Part shown: piece by piece, positions 13,340-25,100 of the stretch
Position numbering within the stretch: position 1 is the first letter of the stretch
Layout of the letters: every line of letters begins with the position of its first letter
DNA from: Amphimedon queenslandica
Lineage: Eukaryota; Porifera; Demospongiae; Haplosclerida; Niphatidae
Direction of reading: 5' to 3'
DNA length: 64,000 nucleotides
Assembly: GCF_000090795.2 (NCBI RefSeq)
Contig: NW_003546293.1
Span: 293,275-357,274, forward strand
Notes under the pieces: model-generated
The model's database searches: none
Seen by the model: only the letters and a program-made list of their open reading frames with translations
Told to the model about the DNA's origin: nothing
Program-made: the position numbers and the translations under genes

Positions 13340-15123
13340 CTACGTTTTCTTTTTCTGACGAGAATAGAGCGAAGGAGTTGATTCCCATTTTCTCATTCCA
13401 CCACTTTCTCCAGTTGCTCTACCAAGTGATCGTGAGGGACATGGTGAAGCTTGCCGAACTAATAATAAAATAAAAAATAAAAAAGACAAAAAATTATTTT
13501 TAAATGAAAAATTTTAAAGTTCTTTATCATAATTACCTCTCAAAGGAGCCAGTTTAGAAGAAGTGCCAAGGTGAACAGAGCCTCTCTTAGCACTAGCAGT
13601 CCTCCTTGATATAATGTCTACTTAAGCTCAACAGTAAAACAAGGACTAGCTCAACTTACCTTTGGATAGACTGGATGGATTGGTCATACGACAAGGATCA
13701 TATTTCAATAACAAGTGGTCAAGTGTGTCCCAACCGCCTCCAACTCTAACCATCACTTGATTGTGGAGCACCTGGGATTAAATATTAATAATAATAATCA
13801 TTATTAATGAATTGGGAATCAAATCATAAAAATAAAATAACAATAATTTGCTGTTACAATTTAATAATAATTAACAGTACTCGAGCTGTTCTTCATAGTG
13901 CAAATGAGCTAATTCATTGTCATTAATTAATACTTACTGCTATTAAACTATACATGGTAGTTATAAATTTGTCTATCCTATTTGCGTTTAATGTAGCTAC
14001 TTTGTGTAGCTGCAATAGTAATAACACCAATCTGTCCCTTAATTCTGTTTATTGTTTTTTGTTTGCTTTCTTTCTCGGGCTCTCCCTTTTCAATTTTGTT
14101 TATTTAATTTTTTCTTTCCTTCTGACCTTTTTTCATAACAATAATACCAACAATAATAATAATATCAATAATCATAATAATAATGATGATGATGATGATG
14201 ACAAACAATTGAGTAGACACATAAGTAACTTACTCTAATATATACCGTCATGGTCTTTCCTGATGGCATCGTGATATGAAACTTGCCAGGTCCCTGTAGT
14301 ATGGCATGCAGCTTGCAGCTACAACTGCATTGGTGCAATATATTAAGAATCTAAAGGGAAAGCGAGAATTGCATATAACTGATACTTGAAATAATATCAC
14401 TCTTATTTTGAATAGCTATGATTCACATTATGTACCAAATAATGGCATTCTATTGGAACACCATTATTTGGTACATTATGTGAATCAGAGCATTACCTCA
14501 TGATCTCCTCTGCTCACTACCACTTTCTTCACTTCCTCCTTCTCCTCTCTCTCAATCTCTTTCTCCATTTCAACCAGTTTGGGCGTGGCTAGTCCCAAGT
14601 CGCCTCCGACCCGAGCGACAGCTAAAAGAGTTAGGATAACTCGTTTCTCATCTCGATGAAGCACCAGCCCCTCAGACTCGAATAAGACGGATTCTTTAAG
14701 ACCAAGGTCTCGGCACCAAGCGATGAAATTTGCAGTGTTGTCTCTCGCTTGAAAGGATCCTTTTGAAGCAGAGGTGTTGCAGTGAAGCTCTCCCATTGGC
14801 ACCAGCTTACAAATGTCATTAATTGGCTTAGGCAGATCCGGCCGCTTAGCAGCTCCAGTAGCAGCTTTAAAGCTAGTGGTTGCTCTCTTTAGTAGTGGAG
14901 GCGTTGCTTTATTAGCAGCAAGAGTAGCGGCTGCTGCAGTTTGAATGCGAGTAGCTAGCTGACACAGGATCACTCCAGTGTCTAGGCTCGTCAGAAAGTT
15001 TTCTGGAGTTATTTGTATCTTTATGACTGTGTTGAGCCACTTTGAAAGGTCCTGTTTGAGGACGTGGAGAGCCTCTTTCTCCTTCTCTTCCATTTTCTTG
15101 AAATCAACAACAAGAACCTCCAT
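13340..15123 (-). CDS. GAS2-like: GAS2-family cytoskeletal linker (CH + GAR domains)
   Basis: Five exons: 14497-15123, 14234-14350, 13660-13771, 13537-13617 and 13340-13458, 351 aa. The first exon carries a calponin homology domain (residues about 18-190): [10 protein letters not shown], then [13 protein letters not shown], and the family-specific [16 protein letters not shown] and [10 protein letters not shown]. Exons 2-3 encode the GAR domain with its Cys-rich start (CSCSCKLH) and the signature [23 protein letters not shown]2 proteins bind actin through CH and microtubules through GAR. The tail is short and basic, so this resembles GAS2 itself more than the long GAS2L proteins. Intron 1 contains a perfect palindrome beside the donor. 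It is divergent from MRPS5, 136 bp between starts. Upstream in-frame ATG choice at 15123 is the longest frame; a start at residue 11 is possible. Confidence 0.93.
14420..14486. repeat. Perfect 26-bp inverted repeat in intron 1 of the GAS2-like gene
   Basis: The left arm 14420-14445 (starts GATTCACATTATGTACC) and right arm 14461-14486 are exact reverse complements around a 15-bp loop. The right arm ends 10 bp from the exon 1 splice site, so the transcript could fold into a strong hairpin next to the 5' splice site. Confidence 0.95.
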
Positions 15124-15259
15124 TATCTTCTTCTCACCCCTTCCCGCGAAACCCCGCGGGACAATGAGTGAGCATGCGCAAACAAAACAAACATTTGCGT
15201 GGGCGCAAGCTCAATTAAGAATGAGGGGCGGGGCTCATACACGTGGAGTCGTAAACAAA
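15124..15259. promoter_or_regulatory. Candidate bidirectional promoter, GAS2-like / MRPS5
   Basis: There are 136 bp between divergent start codons, GC-richer than the surroundings (CCCGCGAAACCCCGCGGG). GCATGCGCA at 15172-15180 matches most of an NRF-1 site, a factor known to drive mitochondrial ribosomal genes in animals. Whether it is used is inference. Confidence 0.5.
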
Positions 15260-16390
15260 ATGGCTAATCTGCTACAGCTCTTTCGTTCCTTTACCAGCCG
15301 TTTACATCTCCAGTTACCGCCACAGCAAATCACGAAGAGATTCTACGCTTCAAGAAACCCACTGGAGAGACGGACAGCAAAGGAGCTTTACGATGCACTT
15401 ACTGGGGGAAAAGGGGGAAGGAAAGGAAGAGGACAGAAATGGGACAGGGTGGAATGGGTCCAACTACCTAGGAAGATACCTTTGGGTCGTGGAAGAACGG
15501 GCAAAAGATGGCCTGGGCTAAGTTATCCATTACCTCCAGCAAAAGAGTCAACTGGCCCTTTACTTGATAGTCAAAAGAAGCTCCTTGCTCCGGTTGAATT
15601 ATCGGAGCAAACCGAGCAAGAAGGTCTAGATGATTTGGGCATCATCAGCATCTCCGATCTAAAGGGAGAGTACCGTTCTAAACGGAGCCTTCACGAAATG
15701 AACTGGAGCAAGAAAGGTTGGAGTGGAAGGACTTGGAAAGGCCGCTACGTTGGCATACCAGAGGCTGCTAATGGGACTCCAATGCCAGATTTTCACTCGG
15801 TCATTTTGGACATGTACCGGGCACGCTGGAAGTGTTCAATGGGGTCACAGTTTGCTATACAAACCTCGGTGATTGTTGGTAATGGAAAGGGGATGGTCGG
15901 GTTTGGCGTGGCACGCTCTAAGGACATGCGTGGGTGTATTCGCAGAGCAAAGAACAGGGCAGTGAAACAGCTAAGATGTATACCAATATGCGAAGGGCAC
16001 ACCATCTTTCATAATATCAAGTCCAAGTGTGTGAGGACGAGAGTACTCATGGAGCGGAAGGAAAAAGGATTTGGTTTAAGGTGTAATCCCAAGTTACAGG
16101 CGGTCATGCAGCTGATCGGGATCAAAGACATACGCATCAAACAACTTGGTAGTAACCACGTCGGCCATCTTGTTCGTGCTACTTTGAGCGGACTCTTGGG
16201 ACAAGAGACTTACGAGTCTTTGGCTAATAAAACTGGCGAGTTTGTTGTGCAGTATCGAACTGAATATAGTGGACGACCGCTAGTTGTTGGAGTCCCTTCA
16301 TCTACAGACGAGTCTTTTCTGATCTGGCTGAGAGATCATCAGATGCTTCACAGTGACTTGGAACAGAAATTATTTAAGAATAAGCAGTAA
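15260..16390 (+). CDS. MRPS5: Mitochondrial small-subunit ribosomal protein uS5m
   Basis: Intronless, 376 aa, stop TAA at 16388. The start is the ATG at 15260 (MANLLQLFRSFTSRLHLQL), which gives a basic, hydrophobic, acid-poor N terminus typical of a mitochondrial targeting peptide. The open frame continues 94 codons upstream, but that stretch is antisense to GAS2 exon 1 and is not counted. The S5 N-terminal RNA-binding domain lies at about 195-260 (GNGKGMVGFGVARSKD, RRAKNRAVKQL). The S5 C-terminal domain follows (about 275-345) with the decoding-region loop around GIKDIRIKQLGSNH. It helps form the mitoribosomal small subunit near the mRNA entry and A-site. Convergent with MRPS12, 308 bp away. 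Confidence 0.96.
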   Translation: MANLLQLFRSFTSRLHLQLPPQQITKRFYASRNPLERRTAKELYDALTGGKGGRKGRGQKWDRVEWVQLPRKIPLGRGRTGKRWPGLSYPLPPAKESTGPLLDSQKKLLAPVELSEQTEQEGLDDLGIISISDLKGEYRSKRSLHEMNWSKKGWSGRTWKGRYVGIPEAANGTPMPDFHSVILDMYRARWKCSMGSQFAIQTSVIVGNGKGMVGFGVARSKDMRGCIRRAKNRAVKQLRCIPICEGHTIFHNIKSKCVRTRVLMERKEKGFGLRCNPKLQAVMQLIGIKDIRIKQLGSNHVGHLVRATLSGLLGQETYESLANKTGEFVVQYRTEYSGRPLVVGVPSSTDESFLIWLRDHQMLHSDLEQKLFKNKQ

Positions 16391-16698
16391 TTAATAATTA
16401 TTTTAGTTATTTTAGTATGTAATATAGTGTATTAATAATTATCATTTCAATATAAGTTTATATTTGTCAGTATGGCTAAGCAAGCTAGTGCACTTAACTC
16501 TTTTAAATGAAAATATTGTACTTTCCTTCCAAAAATTTTGACATGCGCTGTTCAATTATGCAGATTCATTGACATCACAGTACTGGGTATCTAAAAATGC
16601 GTAACGTTTTGCTTGCTTAAAGCATAAGGCTTGCCTCTTAATATTTACATTCATCTTTATTAATATGTGACAATTATTATACATGACTATTGATTGTG
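16391..16698. other. Intergenic region between convergent MRPS5 and MRPS12
   Basis: This is 308 bp of AT-rich sequence that should hold the two 3' UTRs and polyadenylation sites. No other feature is seen. Confidence 0.6.
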
Positions 16699-17103
16699 TT
16701 AGTTTTTCTTCACAGGATGGGCACAATTATACTTTCCTCTCACCACACGTAGTTTCACACTGACAAGATGGCGGCCATTTGCTCCTTCAAGTAGTACAAC
16801 ATCAGTCGGTTGCAGTGTGTGACCTTCTTTTGGTATAAAAGCAATAGCTTCTTTCTTGTTTGAAAGTCTCACTCGACAGCACCTTCTTTCACCTGAATTA
16901 GGTTTGCGTGGGCGTACAGTCATGGTCTCCAAAACGATTCCTTTGATTTGAGGGCGATTACCCAGGAAGCGATGAGGCTTCTTCTTCGATTGTCTTGCGT
17001 TGGGCCCTTGTCTCATGAGTTGGTTCACCGTTCTCTGAAACAGTGGAGTGCTGTGAAAGGAGCGAAGGAAAAATTGAGAAAATGTCTTTATGTAAGCCGC
17101 CAT
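16699..17103 (-). CDS. MRPS12: Mitochondrial small-subunit ribosomal protein uS12m
   Basis: Intronless, 134 aa, stop TAA at 16699-16701. The start ATG at 17101-17103 gives MAAYIKTFSQFFLRSFHSTP, a typical mitochondrial presequence. An in-frame ATG farther upstream adds residues unlike the family and is not used. The mature domain shows S12 landmarks: TVNQLMRQGP, a PQIKGIVLETMTVRPRKPNS block, the conserved PNSGERRCCRVRLSNKK and the GEGH-like loop as PKEGHTLQ, ending RGKYNCAHPVKKN. S12 sits at the decoding centre of the mitoribosome. Two mitoribosomal genes side by side may be chance. Confidence 0.96.
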   Translation of the reverse strand: MAAYIKTFSQFFLRSFHSTPLFQRTVNQLMRQGPNARQSKKKPHRFLGNRPQIKGIVLETMTVRPRKPNSGERRCCRVRLSNKKEAIAFIPKEGHTLQPTDVVLLEGANGRHLVSVKLRVVRGKYNCAHPVKKN

Positions 17104-17385
17104 TTTATAATAATTATTAAAGATAGGTACGCCTACTTTGGCGCGGTTTCTAACCATAGATACTTTAACCATTATCTATGCTTTAGCCATAGTTGCAGTT
17201 CACTGGAATGCATTCCTTCTTGGCTACAGTTCGCCGGAAAGTATCATTACACATTTACGTATAATAATAATTATTATTATTAGCAACTAGTTAAAAACTG
17301 CACTATTATAGACTTTACATGCATCATCACAAGTTCACAAAAAAACATAAATAATAATTTTTGTGTATGTTCTCGTTTTAAAGTG

Positions 17386-18689
17386 TTATTTATCCTTGTC
17401 AACCTCTTCCTGGCCAAGTCTACGAAGATGTTCAAGATGACATCCGAGAGCTTCTTTAGTCGTATCAACGTAGTGATACTTGATACCAAATTCCTCGCAG
17501 GTCTTCTTTATTATAGGAGTAATGAGACGATAGTGGGACTGTATGACACCGGGAAAGAGATGATGAGTTGTTTGATGGTTCAAGGCTCCAGTGAAGACTG
17601 TCCAGAACCAGCTGTCAGTGGCATAGTCTTGTGTAGTGGCTACTTGTAGCTCAGCCCTAAGGAAGAGGGGAGAGAAGGGAGGAGAGGGGAGGGGAAAGTT
17701 AAGGAGAGAGGGAATAAATAAGAAAAAAAGAGAAGTACATGTAGATACGAAGTGAACATAATGTATTCTCTGCATTTGCAGATATTAAATAGTAAAAAAA
17801 ACAATTTTTTGCAATTGATTATATTACTAAATGTATCAACCCATAACTGATAATTTTTTAGTTTAAATTGTAATTTTAAAATTCACTCACCAATCCATGT
17901 GAACCTTGTTGTCCTTGTCTGGCTTGGGCCATTCAACCTATTAAATAAAGATTTGATATTCATAATAATAATAATCTTACAGTACGGTGTATCTTACTTC
18001 ACTGATGACATGTGATGTCTGAAATATGAGAGCCAACCAGTAACTGCCAGACATTTCAGCAATCAGGTTGTAAAATAACTGTAAATAAAAATACATTAAT
18101 ATATTATCAAATTTTTGAGCAGCTTTAAAAATAAGTAAAGAATCTGGAATCAGTTCAAGCTTTCCATACAACATAAGTAGTACAAGTACATGCAAGTGTA
18201 TTTTTTTTTAAATATGAAAATGGAGAGTCCTCTCATTTGGCCCGAAAACATGTAGTACACTAGCAAAGGGACTTTGGCTTGATTTTGGAGCAACTTTTAA
18301 AAAATCTATTTTTTTAACAAAATCAGTTCAAAATTGCTGCATAGCTACATAAGAACATGCACATATCAGAAATGTACTACAAAATTGATATACATGACAG
18401 TACATGAGCTAATATTTATTGTATGTACATGTACATACAATCAACTTACAACTGACGAGAGTGGCATGAAGAGGCTAGGAATATAAAAACGGATAATGCA
18501 GTGACTGATCTTCCCTGCAAACAATATCAACCATTGTCTCAAAATGAGTGGATTCAATCGTATGGTAGCTAAAATATTGCAATTAAAGGAGGAGTGGCTT
18601 AAGAAAATAATAATAACTCACAGTTCCTCTTAGTAAAGACAATATGGAAGTCTTGCAGTCTTGTTTTAATTCCAAGCTATACACAACAA

Positions 18690-18731
<42 letters not shown>

Positions 18732-20287
18732 AACAGGGCAAAACAAGTTAAAAACAAGTTAAAAGAAATAAAGAAGGAAAATTAGATAATATAATATATT
18801 TAGTTAAGGTAGATTAATTTTGAGAAATAGTTTAAGTAATATCAATATGGTCAATGAAAGTGAGAATAATGAGTCCACCACCATCCTCAAATCCCAATCC
18901 TCTTATTATTATTATTATTATTAATTATTATTATTAATTATTATTATTATTATTATTATTATTATACTTTACTTACAAAGCAGTAAAGCATAGGTACGTA
19001 TACATGTTGATAGAAATAACGCGGCAGCCATTTTTGTTGCCACTTGATGCGACGAATATCAGGAACGTCCTACAAAAGAGAGAAAGAAATTCTTTAATGA
19101 AACAACTCCATTAAAACTGCTAACTAACAGAAGCGGCTGTAACAATATCAGGATCAGCTCCATCAATATTAGTGTAGGGATGGTGGCCTAATGTGTGCTG
19201 GAAAAGGAAAGAAAGAGAAGAGTACAGTGTTTAGTCAAATCAATAATATCTGTAAATGATCATAATTACCTGATATATCCAGGTGTGAAGTGAGCAGCCT
19301 TGGTAAAAATCATGAACATGGCCTACCATCTTCCAAACCCAAGGCTTGTGAGTAATGGCAAAATGACTACAAGTGGAAAGATAAATAGATACAGAGAGAG
19401 GGAGGGAAGGGGAGAGAGAAGGAGGGACGAATTTGAGTACATGTACATCAATTTATACCTGGAGTCATGTGTGCATGTCATGGCAACAAGAGCGGAAAAG
19501 AACCCCCAGAAGAAAGAGCACGTGATACCTAAGATCCAAGAGTCTTGAAAATATATCTACACGTACACGTATATTTAAAAATTATTTTTATTATTTTTAT
19601 TTCATGTCCTCACTTACCACCATTGCTTGACTAAATATGAGTAGAACAAAAAAGAGAAAGTATCGGAAAAACATCCAATAATCGACTTTTGGGTCCTAAA
19701 ATATTGAAGCAGCACGGGAACGCTAACGCTGAGCTATGCAAATCACAAACTCACAATGTTGTTCTCTTTAAAATAGGTCTCAACCCTCTTCTTGAGTGTC
19801 ACGTAAAACTCACTAGTAGAAATTTAAAAATGAGAGAGGGGCAGGTGTTAAAAACAATACTTACCCTCTCTCTGGAAATACCGGCATCTCATTATCGATC
19901 AATTCGCCAACGTAATACTTTTCTAAAACGTTTCTACAAATAAGAATCACGATGATTTTCAAATCATGGCAACATTCACAAACTTAAAAGTGTCTGTTTT
20001 GTGGTAGGATTCAAATAACTGTGTTATATCCCGACCAGCCCCCAGGAGGATCTGCTCTAAGCCTCCTGGATGGCGAGACACGAATGAGCTAACATCGTAA
20101 ACCTGTACATGACATAATAAACAAAGGACAATGGCAAAGGATCATAAAAACGCTTTACTACCTTTCCTCTGTAAGCGACGTGAGCATTCTCTCTTGTATT
20201 TAGCTGGCTTAGTTCTTTCCAAGTGAACCTACGGACAGGAGGTCCTGGAACTAGCTCTGTATCTCTATCTTCATTACCTCCAGGCAT
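17386..20287 (-). CDS. FADS-like: Front-end fatty acid desaturase with N-terminal cytochrome b5 domain
   Basis: Fourteen exons: 20162-20287, 19984-20102, 19865-19933, 19755-19812, 19614-19695, 19459-19543, 19270-19366, 19129-19197, 18977-19069, 18622-18676, 18450-18514, 17998-18078, 17891-17937 and 17386-17656. They give 438 aa, the usual length. The cytochrome b5 domain (about 15-95) has the haem motif HPGG. The three histidine boxes are HDSSH, HTLGHH and QTTHH. Membrane segments surround them ([17 protein letters not shown] first). Such enzymes insert a double bond between the carboxyl end and an existing one in the ER. Sponges are known for delta-5,9 demospongic acids, so a delta-5 role is possible but unproven. 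The exon 2 donor (GTTTGT) and exact exon 5/6 junction are the least certain points. Confidence 0.92.
18680..18963. repeat. ATT microsatellites in desaturase intron
   Basis: Two (ATT)n runs, at about 18690-18730 and 18903-18965, lie between exons 9 and 10. The rest of this intron is AT-rich with no other signal. Confidence 0.85.
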
Positions 20288-20516
20288 ACTGGCTGTTGGC
20301 TTTGCTTTAAGAAGAAAGAGTGGAAGTAAGATGAAAAGGTCACCTGATTTTTCTCCTCATGCATGATTGCATCTTGTTACACACAGCTTTGGGCGTGGGT
20401 GACATCAATGAATATAATTAACTGTACAATCATGAAACATGAAGATCTTAAGTTGCAATTGAGATATGCATGCATTTTTGTTTTTTTTTTTGTGTGTGAG
20501 TATAATGTATTAGGTA

Positions 20517-22071
20517 TTAGTTATATCTTGGTGATGCCAGTAACTGCATGTTTGGAGCAGAAGCACTCTCATGTCTCTTAATCTCATGAACTATTTCAGT
20601 GAGGTCTTTCACAAAACTCTGAATCTGTAGTAAAGAAAATTAATCGAATTTCAATGTATTTTTTGTCTCCTCTCACTTTATCAAGCTGCAGTAGAGTCTC
20701 TCCGGACTCTTGAGGAGGTATTTTCTTTTTTAAATGCTTATAAACGAGGACATAGAGGTTGTGAGTAGCCATTTTTATTTGTCCTAGTAGCAGCGTCTTC
20801 TTTGCTGCTGTAGTCTGTATCCTGGTCCACTCTGAATCCCTGACAAAGAGAGAAAGAAACTGTATCCATTTCTAGTTGTATTATCATTATCATCATTATA
20901 GCTAAGGTAGAGAGTGTAGATTTATGTATCAAACAAACCATTTCATAGCTTCATTTTCTCCATCTTCGAGCTTTGTCTGTAGTCTTGCAAGCTGTACACA
21001 TTCAAATATGAAGTTTAATCATTTAATTACAGTTTTAATAAGTTTAATTACTTCATTGTTGCAGTGAAGTATTTCATTGTTCATGTCCTATGGAATTATA
21101 ATAATATCAAGTACTTTCGATATTAAATGCATTCTTCATAATAATCAATGTGCTATCAAGCCTTGTTGTGAGTGATGACCTTTCAACTAACCTCAATGAA
21201 TTTTGCTAGTTTTGCTCTCTCACTTTCAATGGTGTCCTGGTTAGTTATTTCAGTCTTTAGAAGGTCATCCCTTGTCTGACGTAGCGCCTCATAGCGCGTG
21301 ATGATCTCCCGAGACTCATCAAACTAAACAGCAGATAAACAAGATGAGATGAACTGGATTGTATGTGTGTACATACTTCTGGTGTGAACTCAAGGACTCT
21401 ATCCATGAACTTCTGATAAAGTGTGTATTTGCTGATTTGTGCTTGCTGATTGTTAACAACTTCACTTAGTTTCAATATTTCTTCTTGCAACCTTTCCAGG
21501 AGGAGAGGAATACAAAGAGATAAGAGGGTATTGATCATTGATTGAATTAGGCCTTACTACCTCTGTATGTCCTTGTCCTTCTGCTTGCAGAGATCTTGCT
21601 CTCCTTTGGTCTTCTTCAAAGCTCTCGATCTTTTGAGGTCACTTTCCTACAAAATGAAGTAGAAGAAAATGAAATAGAAAGCTTTGTCTTGATGCTTACT
21701 TTGACAAAAGCATCAAATCTGAATAGCTGTTCCTTCAATTTGACTTCTTTTCTCTCCAGCTCATCTCTCCTTTGCTGCAGGGCCTCCATTTTCATGGAAA
21801 ATTCCTTTTAAAGCACATTTTAAAGGTACATGTACACAAAGTTATTTTCTTACTTCTTTCTGTGTTCCCAGTGCCTGCTCAACCTCAGCAGTCTCTCTTC
21901 TCTTCTCTAACAGTTTTGTTGCAGGAGTAAGGTGATCAGAGTTTCTATCAGGCATTTTACTACACAAAGAAATAAAAGTATATATATAGTGCTTTTTATT
22001 TCTGCTTACACTAAAAGTTTGTCTTCGAATGTGGTCTTGAAATAATCGTCCATATCTCCTGCTCTGGCCAT
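20517..22071 (-). CDS. CCDC42: CCDC42/CFAP73-family coiled-coil protein
   Basis: Ten exons: 22010-22071, 21854-21959, 21700-21804, 21561-21646, 21377-21491, 21192-21323, 21052-21087, 20939-20991, 20677-20839 and 20517-20624. They give 321 aa (human CCDC42 316). The start is the ATG at 22069-22071 ([20 protein letters not shown]), preferred over the ATG at 22088-22090, whose frame does not continue. Nearly the whole protein is predicted coiled coil, rich in Lys, Glu and Gln, with the DUF4200 core [14 protein letters not shown] through LFRFDAFVK and the tail [21 protein letters not shown] typical of the family. Family members act in cilia and sperm flagella. The choice between CCDC42 and CFAP73 is not settled. 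Exon 7 is only 36 bp. It is divergent from the WD40 gene, 73 bp apart. Confidence 0.9.
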
Positions 22072-22144
22072 CTTGTGGCTCTGTTGTCATGGTAGCAAAT
22101 TTAACCACGCCCACAATAGGAGCCCCACCCTAATTCTTGCAGCA
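22072..22144. promoter_or_regulatory. Candidate bidirectional promoter, CCDC42 / WD40 gene
   Basis: Only 73 bp lie between the divergent start codons, the tightest pair in the window. CCACGCCCAC and CCCCACCC GC-box-like motifs are present. If both genes are expressed from here, their 5' UTRs probably overlap in antisense. Confidence 0.5.
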
Positions 22145-25100
22145 ATGCCAGTCCTCATAGAAGAGCTTGCACAGTTAAAGAAAAAATCCTCCACTAGAGA
22201 CGGTCACAGGTGGCAGATCTCTTCCCTAGTATTTAATCCAGACGGGTCCTTGCTTGCCTCCGGGTCCTGGGATAAAGAAGTTAGGATATGGGACCTGAAC
22301 ACACTGGAAACCAAAACAATTTTAAAAGGAGTCCACAAAGTACCTGTCACTTCACTATCCTGGGAGAGTACCCAGTCTAGCAAACTACTTGCTGTTGGTT
22401 CTGCAGATTGTACAGCTTCGCTATGGAACACAAGCACTGGCCGTCAGGTTGGAACACTTCAGAGTCACAATGGATGGGTATTAGGAGTCTCATTTGGCCT
22501 GGGGTCTTCTCTCCTAGCTACCTCCTCTTGGGACGGGAGCATTAGAATATGGGACAGCCAGACAATGAAACTAGTGAATACATTGAAAGGACACGAAAAA
22601 GTATTGATCAATAATAATGTTATTGTAGAAATCCAATCCTGACTATAAATTTACATGACTACTTGTACAGCTTTGCTGTTACTATTATTATCATCATCAT
22701 CATCATCATTATTATTATTGCTAGGGTGTTTGGTGTGTTGATTTCAAGCCAGTGAAAGAGTCACCCTTGCTTTGTTCAGGGAGTGAGGATGGAACAGTGA
22801 GACTGTGGGACACTAGGAGCAATGGAACCGTAAGAATCTTTGAAGGAGGTCATTCTGGACCTGTCTACTCAGTCTCATGGTCAACTGACAGTGCTATGGT
22901 TGCTACTGGATCTGAAGATACAAAAGTATTTTAATATTGTGCAACTACAATCTTCTAATCCTCTTATTGCATGAGTGCAAGATATTATTTTAATAATTCT
23001 TTTTATTTTATTCTTAGATATGCATCTGGGAACCCGGCTCAGGCTCAGTCATTAACACTATCAACTCGCACACAAGCACTGTTAAAAGCTTATGCTTCAA
23101 CCCTCAAACAGTAAACATGTCTCTCCCAGTCCTCTCCTCAGCTGGAGGCTACACGGTCAATATATCAGACCCAAGGCCAGGCTACAAGTCAAGCATACTG
23201 AGTCCAATATATCCTCACGAGCCAGGAAAGGAGGTGGAGAGCGTAAGAATATCACCAGATGGATCCCTGCTAGCCTCAGGAGGGAGAGATGGGAACATTG
23301 TCCTAATGACACTCATGGTCCCTCGGCTGTTACCTTCTTTCAGAGGACGAGGAAGAATAATGGATTATAAGCAAAAGGCGAGGAAATCTAGAGATGGCTC
23401 CACTTTTATCAAAGACATAAGCCATAGGGAGGACGAAGACGAGATTGCTGTTGAGGAACTGGATGAGTTAGATGATATACTCAGCTCTCCTTTAAAAAAG
23501 GAGGTTGAGCAGAATGTAGCCCGATTGAAGAGACTGGGTCGAACGGCTGCAAAAGAAATGGAACTAGTTGAACATTCTACTGTTAAAAAGACTGCAACAG
23601 CCAAGTCATCTCGCAAGAAGAGGGTCACTGGGAAGAACATTGATCTGCCAACCATGATAGCACACTTGGCAAGTGATAAAACAGGAATAACAGAAGCTGA
23701 GGAAGAGGAGGACCAAGTAATAAAGAAAAGAGAAGAAGAGGAGACAAAGAAAGACAAAAACAAAACTAAAACTGAGACTGAGGAAAAGATTGAAGAGCTA
23801 GAAGAACTAGAAGAAGATGAAATAGAAGATGAAATAGAAGATGAAAATGACTTGGAGGAGTCTTCTCCACTCCCTCGTCCACTTGTTACGGCTAATAAAG
23901 CACTCTTCTATGACTCAAGTGAAGAAACTGATGATCTAGAATCGCAGTTTCTCGATGGAATGAGTGACACTCAAAGCTCTGTACACAGTACTAGTTTTCA
24001 AAAGTCTTTATCAATGGATGGACACTATTCAATGCTGGATCATTTGGACAGTAGCATACTCATAACTGCTGGTGCAAAGAAAAGCAAGAAAAAGCAGATA
24101 GCAGTAGAAAGTAAGTAATAATGAAAGGGATTTGGTTCTGCATGTAACCAGTGTATTTGTATCAAAAATGTAATAAAAATTTGGGGTGATTTCAAAGCCA
24201 TTTCTTGGAAGAACCATGGGCTATAGTCTTTGCTTTTTTCAGAACTTTGGCATTTTCCTAAAATGGCTGTAATTTGAAAAATTCGTCAGAATTAGCTCAA
24301 ACTTGCCACACAGCATAAGTATATCAATATGAATCAGAAAATGTAATAAAAATTTGGGGTAATTTTGGAGCCATTTTTTGGGGAAAACCATGGGCTATAG
24401 CCTTGGGTATTTTTCAGAATTTTGCCGTTTTCTTAAAATGGCCATAGCTTGAAAAATTGAAGTCGGAATCAACTCAAACTTTCTATACGGCATAAGGACA
24501 TCAATATGAATCAGAAAATGTAATAAAAAGTTGGGGTAATTTTGGAGCCATTTTTTGGGAAAAACCATGGGCTATAGCCTTGGGTATTTTTCAGAATTTT
24601 GCCGTTTTCTTAAAATGGCCATAGCTTGAAAAATTGAAGTCGGAATCAGCTCAAACTTGCTACACAGCATAAGGACATCAATATGTATCAGAAAATGTAA
24701 TAAAAATTTGGGGTAATTTTGGAGCCATTTTTTGGGAAAAACCATGGGCTATAGCCTTGGGTATTTTTCAGAATTTTGCTGTTTTCTTAAAATGGCCGTA
24801 ACTTGAAAAATTGAAGTCGGAATCAGCTCAAACTTGCTACACAGCATAAGGACATCAATATGTATCAGAAAATGTAATAAAAATTTGGGTAATTTTGGAG
24901 CCATTTTTTGGGAAAAACCATGGGCTATAGCCTTGGGTATTTTTCAGAATTTTGGCATCTTCTTAAAATGGCCATAACTTGAAAAATTGAAGCTGGAATC
25001 AGCTCAAACTTTCTACACAACATAAGGACATCAATATGTATCAGAAAATGTCCACAAACCAGATAAAAGAGAGTCTGAAAAAAAGGCATGAAATTTAAAT

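Noticed and set aside
14978-15259. 94-codon upstream extension of the MRPS5 frame
   Set aside because: It is antisense to GAS2 exon 1; a normal mitochondrial presequence starts at the ATG at 15260.
22088-22090. ATG giving [14 protein letters not shown] for the CCDC42-like gene
   Set aside because: Its frame does not join exon 2 in phase; the ATG at 22069-22071 gives the family N terminus.
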